From: Gadus chalcogrammus
Taxonomy: Eukaryota; Chordata; Actinopteri; Gadiformes; Gadidae
Direction: 5' to 3'
Assembly: GCF_026213295.1 (NCBI RefSeq)
Contig: NC_079424.1
Location: 11,919,992-11,983,991, forward strand
Length of the DNA stretch: 64,000 bases
Part shown: positions 14,401 through 28,952 of the stretch, one piece after another
Numbering within the stretch: the stretch's first letter is position 1
Layout: each line of letters opens with the position of its first letter
Made by a program: the position numbers and the translations under genes
The notes under the pieces: model-generated
The model's input: the letters and a program-made list of their open reading frames with translations, nothing else
Told to the model about the DNA's origin: nothing
Databases searched by the model: none

Positions 14401-14676
14401 CCTCGGGTCAACAATACTGTGTGTTGTTGGCATGCTTTAAATCAGCTTTCATGTACTGGTGATCTCACTGTAAATAAAACGATTCTTCATAAAATGTATT
14501 AATTAATCAATAATCATTCAAGTATACGCTTTGTATTCAATGGTTGGTATGAGTCAATGCCTGATTATCAGCATGTGGTTATTTTTAATTCTTTGAGGAA
14601 CTGTGTGTTTTGTGTTTTTCAGCATTCCTGCACATCAGGTCTGACTGGTGACTGAATGGCAAATCTCGTGTGTTTT

Positions 14677-14680
<4 letters not shown>

Positions 14681-14748
<68 letters not shown>

Positions 14749-14751
14749 TGT

Positions 14752-14816
<65 letters not shown>
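14681..14816. repeat. (TG)n microsatellite with CTG interruptions
   Basis: A TG array interrupted near 14749-14757 by two TGTC units and ending in a short CGCGCG run at 14811-14816. Confidence 0.95.
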
Positions 14817-14817
<1 letters not shown>

Positions 14818-15929
14818 TTGTGTTCGCCATCATCATCATGTTAACGTGCATCAGGTGAGTCCCTATTTCATTGTTGTGTCATACTTCTGATACAGCAATG
14901 ACAGAATACTTCTATCCTTTATTCATTATTCATTGTGTTCTGTACAACTAGTAAGCAATAATAAGGGAAGAGGAAAGGGAGCATGAGGAGAAGGAACTAA
15001 GATGGAGGGAAAGATAGAGGGACAGGCTTCACACAGCTGGCCCAAGGCATGCTGGGAAACAGCAGCTATTGTTTGAGGGGCACACATGGACAGGCCCATC
15101 CTAAAAATATCACATCACATCACGTGATTTCGTATTGTATCATCATACTTCAATCTGCATGCTATATACTTTCTCTACATACTTTTTTCATTTTTCATTT
15201 TATTCACCAATATACAGATATGATTCCTAACAAAGTGGTATTTGAGTCTCATGCATAATGTAACACTTTATCTAACGTCTTCAGTTACCCTAACATGATA
15301 ATAGTGATATTAATGTGGCGCATTGGCCTCAGAATCATAGGGTTATGAAATAACTTGTTTATTTAGATGTTTTGTTGATGACTCAAAGCCCCGAGGAGGA
15401 CTGTGCCGTTGTATGTTATAGTTAATAAAACACTGGCCGTACCATTTCCACTGCCATTATGTGTTGACAGGCATGGCCTATTAAACACACAGCAGCTCTG
15501 CTGTGTATGAATAGCATTAATGAGTATTTCCATGTGGAAGAAGCTTGTATTCAAAACACAAGTGATGTAGTCGATGAGACATACAAGATATTGAAAGAGA
15601 AAGATCAGTGGATAGTCTCTGTTGACTGCAAAGAGAAGGTGATGAGATGGAAAATCAAGAATGCAACAAAAAGTGAAACGAAAGGAAAAAAATAAGAAAG
15701 GAAGAATGAAGGTGGCAAAGTTAAAGCTGATTCAGCCCTGACTCGGCAGATAAATGTGAAGTGGCCAAGAGAAGCAGACGCATCCTGCTCTTTAAACACG
15801 GGTCTCTGGAAGGCAAACCTTTAGTACAGCTTCTACCCCAAGAGTGAATGATACTATGACATGAAGGACAGTAAAAATCAGATTTTGTTTCACTGTTTGA
15901 TGAATTTGGAGCAAGTTTACACTATTAGA

Positions 15930-16046
15930 TAGGGCTATGGGTTTCAAACCATGTGCTTCCCTGAGCAAGATGCCTTACTCCTCAAGGGCTCAACAAATGT
16001 ATCTACAAATACAAGTCACTTTGGATAAATGGGTCTGCTAAATGGA
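15930..16046 (+). mobile_element. SINE remnant with conserved 3' tail
   Basis: The sequence GGGTTTCAAACC resembles a decayed B box. It is followed by CCCTGAGCAAGATGCCTTACTCC and then CACTTTGGATAAATGGGTCTGCTAAATG. The last motif matches the widespread fish SINE tail (CGCTTTGGATAAAAGCGTCTGCTAAATG) with a few changes. The 5' boundary is unclear. Confidence 0.65.
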
Positions 16047-16661
16047 ACAACAGTCATGTCAGTTTGAGTGGCCATTGATGGTAATAACTGCCCATGGCTC
16101 TCTTCCCTCAATCCTTTCATCATATTCATGGGTGGGACCAGCAAGTCTATTAAACCATCCTCAAATATAGCAACAATTATGCCCCGTGTCAAGAAAGACA
16201 GAAAGTAGTTTGTTGGACAAACAAAGGCCAAATATAAGGGTGTGTGTGTGTGTGTGTGTGTGTGGGGAGGGGAAGAAATCATGCTTTACTATTTGTCAGG
16301 CATTAGCTTATGTAAACTCCACACCCATCACATAATTGCTGCACATCAGAGACCTTGTCTGCATTGGGTCTGCTCTGTCTCTTTTTCTTACTAGCTCTCT
16401 TACTCCCTGTCTTCTCCCTGAAACAACACATCACCTCCTCTCCCCCCTTCTCCTACTCTCCATTGCTAGTTAGCATTGCGTTACATAACAAGCCATTGCC
16501 ACTGAGGCATGACTTATGTGTGCTCATCAACGCACAACGCAAGCACTATAAATTGGCCGATCCCTTTTTATTCCGCCTTTCAATGTCATCGCAATCTGCC
16601 TCTTTACCTCTTTGGCCTCGTTTGTTACAATCCAGTAGGGAGATTTATGGGAAATGAGAGG

Positions 16662-16830
<169 letters not shown>

Positions 16831-19199
16831 CAGGGCAGGAGAAAAAAACTTGTTTAAACGAATTCAGTGCTGCAAAGCTCAGTGTTGCCTATGACGATTA
16901 GGGATGAATGGCTTTGCAGGAAAAGGCCATCAGATTATCCGTCACACAAAGCCAATGACCGTTGGCTTTTGAGGAGCAAGTATAAGGAGCTTCTTGGTTT
17001 AATCAAATGCACAAAATCTAGTTTCCCTATACTCCTTGCACTTTTTTCTCTCTATTTTGGATGATGTCAGAAGGACAATTTCTATACATTTTTGGATCAG
17101 CAGGAGAATCCCTTGCTCTTCATCCCAGTGCCAGAAATGGGACTCAGCGAATCATACATTTTATTTAGAATATTTAACAGCCTGAAATACAGTCAGCAAA
17201 TTCTCTCGGCTGGCAATCTTCCCAGGATACGTTATGTTGGATTAAGATGATGCAAATATGAGATGCATCCACTGTATATCTCTGATATACCGCATAGCAG
17301 AGACCACCCAGCCTTCTCTCTCTCCCTCCCTGTCTGTCCAAAACATTGTCACATCAGTTAATAGAAACCCACCAGGCAAGGGGATTCTTCTTGGTTGCTT
17401 CTGAGGTGAGGTTAGGGTTATCCTAATGAATTATGTTCATCTAGGTCAGCAAAAAGCTAGTTGTTTGGCTTGCAAGTAAAAGTCAGTTCCAGGATGTGGG
17501 GTCTGTAGAACCATGCATTCCAGTTGACTGGTAAGAGTATTAGAGGACGGGTAAGGAAATAAATGTAAGCAGGGTCATAGAAATCGTATATTCATGGAAT
17601 AGGACGCACAATTAAGGTGTGTGTGCATGAATATTCTATCGGCATTTGCATGTGAAATGTAAATGTTTGCAAAAAAATTGTAAGCCTAACATACTATATA
17701 TTTATATTTATATAGTCATACACATGTATATCAATGGTAGTTCAGAAAAAAGTTTTAGATTTTTATACCTCGCTTTGTACCAGTTTTTAATTTAACAATC
17801 GTTTAAATTGAATTATCTCTGCTCTCTCTGCTTTGTGTCTTACTCTCTCGCTCTGTGACCTAACTTATGTTCTTCCTCCTCTTTATGATGGACAAGATGA
17901 GTAAACATGTCTATGCACCTTCAAAGGGGAAGCAAATGACCACTGACACATTCATAAGGTGTGGGGCTTAATTATTAAGTGTGAATAAAACCTTTGTTCA
18001 AAATCCAACCCACAAGTTGGTGAAGGAGTTCAAAGTGCACCCTGGCACAATCAAATAGGCAAAACAAATCTTGTTGCATGCCGTGAACCGTGAGTGCTGG
18101 TCCTCCAGTCTGCAGTAGAACAGAGACATTCAGAATGGAGTGAAAGGACTATGCTGGAGCTGAGGCGGCTTGGCTGCGTTGAGCTGCTTCTTTAATCCGC
18201 GGCAGAGTTGGCACATGATGGTACATGTTTCAAACATGTGGGGCAGTAGCGGCAGCATTAAGGTTGAAGGGATTTGGGATTTGGTTCTCCTGACCTGGAG
18301 TCATGATACAGACCTGTGGCATGTGCACGTGTTCAATCCAAGTCTGTGTCAATGCACACTGAGATGTTTAACCACTTTAAAAGGTTGTTTCCTCAAAGCA
18401 CTGCTTTGGTGTTTTACTTTGCATCGTTGAGGCATTAATAGATTGCCACATCTTAACTACAACTTAAGTCTGGTTGTAGTTAACACAGTAAAGCTAAATA
18501 GAATATAAGACTGCATTTAATTGTGCTGCTTTACACAAAATATTTCAACTGAAACCATTTCAACTTGGGATAAATAAAGCACCCTGCATCTGAATCAACA
18601 TTATTCATAAGTAAGCAAAATCAAACATCTGTATCTGTGAAATCACCCATAACATCTAACTATTCAGAGTATGCTCAACATTTCATTGCATGTTTTTTTT
18701 CTAGCAAAAGCAGGAAGCAAACTTGACGTATTATTCTGAATCCATATCCACATGACCACAGGATGACACACAGTTATCGCCTTGTTGCCGCAACAACAAA
18801 TCATTCATCAAAGTCACACACACACACACGCATGCACACTCACACACACATACACACAACCTTTGTGGAATGCAAAAATAGAGGTGGCCTCTCCCAGGGG
18901 TGTGAGTACTCTCTCTGCGTCCACTGTCAACTGGCTGTCCAGCAGGTCTGATCACATTACTGGCGGCTCTTTCAACCCTACCGCGATCTTGACGTAAGCA
19001 CCTTTGTTTCCTAAATGTGGTTTCCTGAAGCAGGATAGCACTTCCAGGTGTGGCTCTCTAATTATGTATCTGCTCTCTTTTTGTAAACTTATGTAGTGCA
19101 TTACGTCTACACGCCCTGGTATATAAAAGCAGCAGACCCATCATTAGTGTTATGGGCAACACCGGTTTTTGTCCTGTGATGAAACTAGTGAGTTGGAGG

Positions 19200-19300
19200 A
19201 GGGTCTAGAAGGGAGTCTAGTGGTCTGGGTGTTTGACCCTAAGCCCAAAGGTTCTGAGGTTCCTACCCCAATGTCAGCAGTCTACCCCTATGGGCTCATT
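19200..19300 (+). mobile_element. Possible tRNA-derived SINE fragment
   Basis: The stretch TCTAGTGGTCTGGGTGTTTGACCC...AAAGGTTCTGAGGTTCCTACCCC resembles a tRNA-like SINE head with box A (TAGTGGTCTGGG) and a degraded box B. No tail was recognised, so limits are approximate. Confidence 0.45.
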
Positions 19301-20741
19301 GAAGACATGTCTCAACTGAAATCTCTGTAAGTGGCTTCGGATAGAAGTGTTGGCTGGAGGACTTAACAGCATTGAAAGTGCTCCACTGATGCCCCAAAAC
19401 CCCCCTGGGGCATCGGCTGAAGCACCCTAACGAGGATGCCAAAACAAATATGTGCCGACAAGCTACCCCAACTAGGGTCATGGGGGTGGTTGGGGATGAG
19501 GACATGGTTCAATGAGGATCAGAGGTTGCATGCTAAAATGAGAGCTAAAGTTCAATGTTGACCCAATATCTTTTATGTAAGGCAGGGTTAAAAACAGAAT
19601 CAAGGAGTTGTTTGTTGTTACTCTAACGATGATGAACTAAATAATGCCACTTTCTACTTGCCCTACTTTTCTTGGTCAGCCTCGGTCAGGGAGCCAAAAG
19701 GAAAGGAATCAATGTTTCATAATGGTCTGTATTTATATTGGAGGGGTAGACGGAACGTCACACAGACAGACAGATCGAAATATAATTGGATGGTATGAGA
19801 ACTATATTGACAGATAGATGGATAGATTGATGTACGAAACGATAGATAGATCGATCGGTGGGCCGACACAGGGGCAGACACACAGACAGACCGTCAGATG
19901 GATGAAACGAGAGAGCTATAAACAGAAGGAGTACACTGTCTGTAGAGCACATGATGAGCCAGGATGAGATCATGGGTGCCGCGTTAGGGTGTAACCGAAT
20001 AAATTCAGCACGACACAACTCAAAAACATCACAGAACCAGGGTTTCACTTTCCCAGCATGCTCTGCTCAAGGCGCCCACTTGGCCCAACGGATGGCGTGC
20101 GAGGGATGACGCTGCATGTTACTGTGATATCCAGCCCTGGTGACAATTCGACCGCCGCTGTGGGTACACATTGCTGTTATTCTGCCTCACTGACGTCTTT
20201 GTGAAGTCATGATTAGCCAGGCTCCTCAATGCACAGTTCATCTTCAACAACAGGTCCGCACGCTGTCTTAACTGTACACAAACCCCTGGGAACATAAAAG
20301 GGCAATTACTAGTTACATGACATGGTTTCATTTAGACCCTTTCCCTTGATTGAACAATTTGGAGCACTGGTCTCCTGTCATAGGCTATGTAAATATTCAA
20401 CCTATTTCGAGGAAGTGTGTCATAGGGCTGGCTGATGACAGATTTTCCTGAACGAATGCCATTCATCATCAAGACGAAACCAGACCACTGCTATTACTAA
20501 TGCATTTCATTCCTTTTCTATCTCTCTCCTCTGTGTCATCCATTAACACAAATTATTGTTCATAGGTGTCAGTGCATGGGCATACATGTGTTAGGATTTA
20601 CATGCATCGCTCATTTAATTTGTGAATTCCATTTAGGTTTACACATGATGTTGTATTTATTCAGAGTGAGAGATCAGGCGTGAGAGAACAGCGAGCCCTT
20701 CAATGGCTGGCATTGGGATGATAGCACAACAACACATCACC

Positions 20742-20776
<35 letters not shown>

Positions 20777-20790
20777 TGGAGAGAAGGGGA
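20742..20790. repeat. (GA)n microsatellite
   Basis: An interrupted GA tract with GAGAGAAAGAGAG variants. The Leu-Ser minus-strand frame over it is an artefact. Confidence 0.9.
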
Positions 20791-21162
20791 AAGAGCGAGG
20801 CAAAGAGAGAGACAGCGATAGAGATCCCACACTCCAAATAGTTAGCATCTCAAAAAGTTAATGTATCTCTAGCATCCTGTCTGCACCCCTCTCCCCTCTC
20901 CTGTACCTGCCTGTGTACCTTTCCATCACGTGTATGATCCATCCAACCAAGCCTTCTCCTTCCTTGGACTCACTCAATGCTTTACATGCTTCAAAATAAA
21001 AGAAAGATACACATGTATTGCATTGGTTCCTTCACTCACTGTTAAGTGAAACAATTCAAGTTTCTGTTGTAAAAAAGTGTGTCCTTTTGATGTAGCTGCC
21101 CTTGAGAATGTGTTTACAACAGCAGACATGGGGGGGGGGGCAGTGCGCACGCACATACAAAC

Positions 21163-21202
21163 GCACACACACACACAAACACACACAAACACACACACAC
21201 AT

Positions 21203-21265
<63 letters not shown>
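21163..21265. repeat. (AC)n microsatellite with CAAAC and ATACGC interruptions
   Basis: An AC array with interspersed CAAAC and ATACGC units in its first half and a pure array to its right end. Confidence 0.95.
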
Positions 21266-21267
<2 letters not shown>

Positions 21268-21375
21268 TAACACTCACTGGACACACTCGCTGGAGTGTTG
21301 AAATACTTGTCACACAGTAGCTTAAAACAGAAAGCCATTGTTAGATGGCTGACCTTGAATCAGTCCCAGTTCACC

Positions 21376-21735
21376 AGGCAGCAGGTTCAGGACCAGAGCA
21401 GCAGGTTCAGGACCAGACAAGCAGATTCAGGACCATAGCCCCAAGCAGCAGGTCCAGGACCAGAGCAGCAGGCAGCAGGTCCAGGACCAGGGCAGCAGGT
21501 CCAGGACCATAGCCCCAGGCAGCAGGTCCAGGACCAGGGCAGCAGATCCAGGACCATAGCCCCAGGCAGCAGGTCCAGGGCCAGGGCAGCAGGTCCAGGA
21601 CCATAGCCCCAGGCAGCAGGTCCAGGGCCAGGGCAGCAGGTCCAGGACCATAGCCCCAGGCAGCAGGTCCAGGACCATAGCCCCAGGCAGCAGGTCCAGG
21701 ACCATAGCCCCAGGCAGCAGGTCCAGGACCAGAGC
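21376..21735. repeat. GCAGCAGGTCCAGGACC minisatellite, two interleaved unit types
   Basis: About 360 bp built from two alternating blocks. One is AGGGCAGCAGGTCCAGGACC (about 20-21 bp) and the other is ATAGCCCCAGGCAGCAGGTCCAGGACC (about 27 bp). Near 21645-21725 the second block recurs three times in tandem. The minus-strand frames give periodic GPGPAAWGY-type peptides in all phases, so they look like by-products of the repeat and not a secreted repeat protein. Confidence 0.9.
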
Positions 21736-22365
21736 AAAGCATTCTGGGAAGATTCTTGTCCCCTTAACCATGTCTGGTCCTCACAGCACAGATTTGGACT
21801 TTCTAGACTCTCGTTCACTCACTTCCCTGCAGTTCCATCAAGCTTCAGTCCAGATCAATTTCAAAGGTAAACATGCATCCTGCCGACATGTCTACGTTTT
21901 TCCATTCCAAGAACAAAGCACCTCCTAGACTCCTCTTTAAGGGAACATTTGTTAAAAGCCCCCTCCACTTTTTACCTTCTTTCTATTCCCTTTTATGTCC
22001 CAGTGGACCCTTGTCCCATGATCAGTCAACTGTTGGGCACTTACACACACGCACACACACACACGCACACAACCACCCACACACACGCGCGCAAGCATGC
22101 ACATAAATTCACTCACACGCGCACATACACACCAGACAAATGCACAAACGTACACACCTCCCTGTGGACTACATAGGAGCCAGTGAAACCTGGACCGCTT
22201 CCAAAACACACCAGCTCCATGCTTTCTTTACTTTATTCGCATATAGTACTATTAGCACTTTCCTATTGCCTTGAGTCTAGCTGCCTGGAAATCAGCTCTT
22301 TCAAAGAAAAGCAGATACAATCCATCTTGAGGGCAGCTTGACTAAAGTCTTGTTATTTATCACAC

Positions 22366-22408
22366 CACCACCACCACCACCACTACCCCAACACCACCAC
22401 CACCACCA
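22366..22408. repeat. (CAC)n microsatellite
   Basis: CAC trinucleotides with an internal CACTACCCCAA interruption. Confidence 0.9.
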
Positions 22409-22828
22409 TATCAGGAGCCAACAAGCAAGGGGAACATTGTGTAGTGTTATCAATGAAGGCTACGGGCCTCATGTTTTTAGTTCCTATTAACAGCGGGAGA
22501 CGAATGAAAAACATTTGTCCTCTCCTCTTCTTTTTTTGTGTTATTGTAGCCAATAGAAGAGCAGTGAGCTACCATGGTGGAGTCAGTATGCAGCCATCTG
22601 TGCACAGCTACTCTTGCGGAAGCATATGGGTCCTTCTTCTGTCGGAATGCCGGCTGCTCCCGTCTCCTGGACTTAACAAGACCAGGCTCCGATCCATCAA
22701 GAAATACATAAATAAAAGAAGGAGGGAAAAGATGGAGCATATCTTAACAAAGCTTCCCGGCCATTGGAAGTTGAACCAGTGTCACGGCTGTCTGTGTCTG
22801 ACCAATGCAATGGGACAGAGGGGGGTTT

Positions 22829-22830
<2 letters not shown>

Positions 22831-22881
<51 letters not shown>
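22831..22881. repeat. (GT)n microsatellite
   Basis: A pure GT array followed about 30 bp later by a poly-G run. Confidence 0.95.
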
Positions 22882-22882
<1 letters not shown>

Positions 22883-25800
22883 ATACATGTGTGTTTATGT
22901 TTGTGAGTTGTGGGGGGGGGGGGTTGTAGTGGCTTCAATCATACATAGGGGGAAATCATGTTCAGTGACTGACAGCGACATCTAGCATCTGTCATTACGT
23001 GTGAAACGATTTAACATCTGCTCCGCATTCGGTGTAACTCGGCTGTAATGAATTTTTTTTATAAATCATACTGTGAATTGTTTCAGAGCGCTTGTGGCAT
23101 CACAGCCCCCCGCTATGTAATTGTATTGCTCGCAAGGTGTGAATCCGTAGCCATTCGTTAACCCATTGTCAGCATAAGTCAAACTATGTCATCGTCAGAT
23201 GCATGAGGGCACAAACAGCAAAAAGTGGCAGTAATTTCAACTAGTCAGTGTAACTAAAAACAACTTAAGACTACATATTTGTATATGCAGATATATATAT
23301 GTATATTTTGAAACTCTAACATTTAAGACATTTGTAGGTGTAACAGAGATTTTACATTGAATAGCCGATCCAAGACATCTATCGCATTCGCCTCGCACAC
23401 AAGTCAAGGGTTGTAACAAAAATATGTTACGTTCACTTTGGCTTTTCTGACTTGATTAGCAACTATCGATCTCAATAGAACTGTCTTCTCCTTGCAGCTC
23501 CTCCAATCAGTAGTTTCAATGCAACCTGATCCGGATATCGCCGAGAGACCCCAGGAGCACACCGGTTGCCTCAACCCGCGGAAAACAGAGAGACGATTTT
23601 AGGGATGGGCACGGAGTGGGAGCCGCAGTTCACCGGCAAGGCTCCAAGACCTCCAGGCTTCCACCCATCTGGCGGCACCAAGGTCTGGATCTCTGGTCTC
23701 TGCAGTCCAGCATGACCATGGTCACCCAGGCAACCGCCCGGAAACTATCCACAAAGTGGCCCCCTGGAGGAAATGGTGAGCGAGGATGAGCGCTTAGGTT
23801 CTGATCCCACAGCCAAGAGGAAAATGGACATGGCAGACCATCGCCACCGCCAGCTGGGATGGAGTCAAGGATGCTTGACAGAAGCTTGAAGACTCACTTG
23901 ACTAACATCAGATCGGCTTAAATTATGGAATAGCATTTTACCATCTGCAAATAATAAAATGTAAATAAATGAATGACAGAAGCAGGACAGTTTAACCTCA
24001 CTTTATATCAGCGTTCTTTCCCATTATTAGCAAATCATAGAAAACAAAAACATAGAAATGAAGATAAGATAATGCCAGATAAGGTTAGTTTTATTTGATA
24101 TGCATGTGTGGTTACTTTAAAAGTAAATTACAATTAATTAATTGATTACTCAAATTCATTAATTGATATCCTACTAGGTTATCATAATGACTAGCTAAGT
24201 CGTATCTGAGCAACGTGCTTCAGGTTTATTTTGAGATAGTTATTCAACTTATAAAATAAACACATACGAATAGCTTGTTGATAGTTTGGCAGCGTTTACA
24301 ACATAACCGTTTTTTTAAAACACGTAAAAAATAAATACAAAACAATCCCAAAACCTTGCTGATTGGTTGGTAATGGAGAAAGCACGCCCACTTTGCACTC
24401 AGACCATGTGATCCAGCAGCATCCTATTCTCTTGAGACTGCCCTTGTTTTGGAAACGCCCAGCAGTGAGCCCCATCATGTTTCCTAACCTCTGCTCCATC
24501 TCTGCTCTCCTCTGCTGGCTAATCAGGATCCACTGCCACTTAGAGGTAGAATGGTGCAATGACAAGACACACATATAATGAGCCCCAATCCACCTTAGGC
24601 CAGCTGAAATCTGTGGTACTCCAGCCATCCTGCTAAAGCTTTTGATCTTCACAGAGGAGGGCTTTGCTTTGTGCCTCAATCCAGCCGCTGATTACGGGAC
24701 AAGGAAGTGTTGTGTGATGCTGACCACAGACATGTTTGTTGACCTGTCCTAATGTGAAAGATTTGTCACAGTATAGCCGCAGTGTGTTCATCCTACAAAC
24801 AAACACAACATCGCTTCACCTCTGCTGACAGTCTAATTGTCTTAACTGGTATCATTTTTCGAGAAGAATGTAGAATTAATGAACAAGCCATATGCATTCA
24901 TACGCACATTGGGTTGCAGTCAAGTGAGGTATGAGTATACTCACCAAGGGGGACACAGTATTATAAAAGGCTGTGTGATGATGTAGAGGGTTAACTGCAG
25001 CAGAAAGCTCCAGCAAGGTGGTGAAGGAGATGATGGAGTGAGTGACTGGAGGCGAAGCAGACCAGGAGCCAAGGAGCCGGGGCCAAGCCGAGTGTAACCA
25101 TGCCCCAGCAACAGAAGGGATAGGCCGGGTAGGGTTTCATGCGAGGAGGTGGGCAGCGGGCCCATCTGAGTGCCTCTAGCTCAGGCTATAGCGGTAATGT
25201 GCAGGGAAAGTGAAAACATTCAGGAAGTGAGGAATAATTCAAACCAGATCACAGGGGAAGGAGTTGCCTTTGGTTGTGTGAGTATGTGGCGACTCCAAAC
25301 CCTATCGTGTGTCCCCATACGTAAATACATGAGGCTCCTCGTGGAAAATATACAACAGCACACACATGTGTACCGTTTGGAAGTTCTGTCTTGGTCAAGG
25401 TTGTTTTCCCACAAAACTTTTTTGCGAGCACTTTCAACAGTTTGAGGGCATAGTTCCAGTACTTTTCCCCCTATATATATATATATATATGTAGCCATGT
25501 ATTGATAGATAGAAATGTCATCATATGTATCTTTAAGTATGGAAGCACTTTGTGAGCGCTTGTATCCAGAGGCTGAAACATGTGTCATGTGAAACCTGTC
25601 ATCCCATAGTCTCTAATTTAATTCTACAAGCCATTCTGACAGCCATTTTGTGCCATTGGGGTTCAGTGTTTTATTCGCCCGCCCCATGTTTTACAACAGT
25701 ACCACTGGAGCCTGTAAGGGATCTGTGATGATCGGAGCCAGGATCAACATGTAGCTCGGCCTCTACGTGCATTTAACATAAAACACACACATTCACAGAT

Positions 25801-26003
25801 AAACGTACACAAATGCACACAAAGATGCACATACTCATTCACAGCGCGCACACATACTGAGGTAAGCAACCCAATACAGTGACATACCGATTAGGATAAA
25901 TGGCAAACAAGTTATTAAGACAATGGTTGAACGCTATAGACATCTCACAAATATTCTGTCTAGAGCAATGTAAGAGAGAACCATATGGATATAGCTAGAT
26001 AAA

Positions 26004-26035
26004 ACACTGCTCAAAAATAAAGTTTTGAGCAGTGT
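26004..26035. other. Perfect 13-bp stem hairpin
   Basis: ACACTGCTCAAAA at 26004-26016 is the exact reverse complement of TTTTGAGCAGTGT at 26023-26035, with a 6-base loop. ACACTGCTCAAAA is also the terminal sequence of common vertebrate MITE and mariner-type repeats, so this may be a collapsed element end. No function is inferred. Confidence 0.7.
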
Positions 26036-27726
26036 GGACCAATCACAACCTTTTTGGCAGAAACTGGCAAAAAAAAAAGAATTTAACTCCTGTTTTATTT
26101 AAACAACATACTTATTTGAGTAATAATGCCAACAATGCATAGATTACTATTCAGACAATCATTTAAGACATATTGTGTTTAAAACAACAAAAAATGGTTT
26201 TGGGTTCATGGCCCCTTTAACAAGAGTCCCTGTCCTCTGAAGGTTTCCCAATCTGCATGATCCATATATTCTGCCTTCCGGGACCTCAGACACTGTGTTG
26301 ACCATATACTGTGTCATGTGGTTGTGTCATGTTGTGTTTGCATGTTGTCTTGTTGTGGTTGCTTGAATTGTGTTGCATATTTTGTATTTTCTCTATATTA
26401 AATCGTTTTGCAATCGCAAGCTGGGATGTTGTGTGGCTGTCGTTCAATGATGTGCTGTGTCACTCTGTGTTGCTTCATGTTGTGTTGTATTCTCTGTGGC
26501 ACAGACTCTGATGTCAAATGGCTGCCGCACTGCTGTAGGCCTTGGCTGTCACGGCAGGTTTGTGTCTGGCTCAAACTGTGGCACAGCTGCACAGACCCAC
26601 TGTACAGAGGGAAATGTGTGCTTGCGTGTGTGTGCGTGTGTGCATCTGTTGACGGTTTCGGGATAGAGTTTGCATGCCGATGCCTGCAGATGTCCTTTTG
26701 GTCGTGGTTAAACAAGGGGGAAACAGGCTACAGGAGTTTCTCCAGTCATGGCACTGTCATTAGCAGTGGAGAAATTTGCCATCAGAAAGATAGTCATCAA
26801 CATAGGCCTCATAGCTCCAGCATTCATTACAGCAGCTACTCCTAATGCAGTCCAACCACATTTGCTTCTTGTATTTCCTGTGTCGTCTGCCTAGTCCTCA
26901 TTACCATAAACCTAGAGCATACTTTGACATACCCGGGTACATAAGTAGACTTGTGAAGATAATCTTCACAAAAAACGCTTTCGCTGGTCCTCTAGCAAAC
27001 CTTTAGATATATTTCCAATAGCTACCAACAAAGCCCTATCCCTCTCACGTGTATTTTATCATGCGCTCCATAAGCTCTCCATAAGATCTCCTTTACCTAA
27101 TAATATCTTACCCAAGCGTCCTCGAAGACGATGGCAATCCCTTGCTCCCTACCGCTCTCTCTCTCTATCTCCTTATATCCATTCACCCTCTCTCACTCCA
27201 CCCTGGTCTCTCTCTACCTCTCTTTCCCTCAGATGTGTGGTCAACGTTTGCTCGGTGGTTCAGTACCATTTTACTGTTTTTTGTGTGTTCCCTCCCTCCC
27301 TTCTTTCTGCCCCTTTGTTCTCTTCCCGGCCCTTTTTCAATCACTCCTACAGGGAGGCGCTAAACATATGCTTACACAAACATTACACTGCGCTTAGTGG
27401 GGCACCGCTACACGCACACACATACACATAGGTACGGTACGGACACACACACGCATAAATTCTGCAGGCAAGTCGCCTATTGAGACAACGATGAGCAGGA
27501 TGGGGGCAGGTCAGATGACCAGTAGCTCATGTGCGTAGTGGGCGTGTGCAAGGTTGACTGTTATTGTCTAAGCAATGACACCAGCACTATTTGAGCTCTA
27601 TGGCTGTATATATCATGGCAGGAGCTAAAAGCACGATAACAGCCAGCACAGCCTTTGTGATGGTTAAGAGGGGAGCACAGTAACAGCAGTAATTAATATC
27701 ATAATATCAGTATTATTAATGCGGGG

Positions 27727-27729
<3 letters not shown>

Positions 27730-27801
<72 letters not shown>

Positions 27802-27822
27802 CTGTGTGTGTGTGTGTGTGTG
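27730..27822. repeat. (TG)n microsatellite
   Basis: A TG array interrupted once by an AC dinucleotide (TGTGACTGTG). Confidence 0.95.
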
Positions 27823-28857
27823 ATGGTAGGTGTGTGTGATAGAGGGGTGTTATTAAACTGCCTAGCGCTAACCACTAACTAACCAATAACCAACCAATGA
27901 TCACCTAGCATTAACTACTTAATATTGTCCACTGTCACGATCTCTCACAAAATATACTAACAGGTCAGCAGGAAAAGGAGATGTGATAAGACCCAAATGC
28001 AGACGAGAACTCCTGTGGAAAGTAACAAAATGGATTTTTATAAAGAAACCTAAAAAGTCACCCTTCCATGAACTGGCACATAAAATAAATATATAAAAAA
28101 AACGTCGTTTCCAAATAATTGGAAAACTAAACAACAATGTTATAAAAGAAGTGAACAGATATATATGGGGAGAGACTGATTAGGGAATGAGGTGCAGGAC
28201 GGAAAAATTGGCAAGGACACTCGGGTTTATAAATAAACGTATTTCTTCCACGCTCTTATGCCTTTTCCATGGATGGCAGGGGTGCAGTGATCTGCAGGTA
28301 CTGCTGTTCGGACTGTGGGGCGGGTGTGTGAGTGAGTGAGAAAGGAGCAAAACGAGAACAAATTAGATCCCCGGAGACTGAACCTTCAGTAGCATGTGTA
28401 GTACACACACTTACACATACACAGGCACATGCACATCGCAATATCATGGCTATAAAAAATAACATAGCATGTGTAACTAATTTGTATTGTAAACCACCTT
28501 TTACGGATTTGTGAAAATGCAAAGAAATGCTGGCAGGGAACAGTTGTGTTAATACAGTCTAACTGAAGCTATGATGTATATAGATCCACAAAGCAAAAGT
28601 GCAAACAACTACTTATACTCCTTAAAAGAAAACAATACTTTAAGAACCTATGCCTGCACATTGAGGTCGAACAAGGAAATGCTTCTATTGTTCTGCCAAA
28701 TAAGCATCTCCACATATTATCTGTGCTCATGGCTCTCATGCTATCTGAGAAGGTAGATGGGTCTCAAAAATCAACATGCCTTCATGAGTACCCCATTAAA
28801 AATGCATCGTTCCAATGCCTCTGTAATAAGTATGTCACTAAGTAGACATTGGAATGA

Positions 28858-28884
28858 CACACACGCACGCACACGCACGTGCAC

Positions 28885-28925
<41 letters not shown>

Positions 28926-28952
28926 CACACACACATGCACACACACACACCC
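28858..28952. repeat. (ACGC)n/(AC)n microsatellite
   Basis: A tetranucleotide CGCA array flanked by AC repeats. It is one of few CpG-dense stretches in this interval and alternates purine and pyrimidine, which could favour Z-DNA. Confidence 0.9.

Noticed and set aside
21376..21735. CRISPR-like alternation of repeats and spacers
   Set aside because: The genome is vertebrate, and the spacers are themselves repeated units of a minisatellite.
21387..21818. 143-codon minus-strand frame with repeated WSWTCCLGL
   Set aside because: It comes from the minisatellite; three overlapping frames are all open, and there is no domain or splice context.
22444..22830. 128-codon plus-strand frame
   Set aside because: No recognisable domain or coding periodicity evident by eye, in an intergenic setting next to microsatellites.
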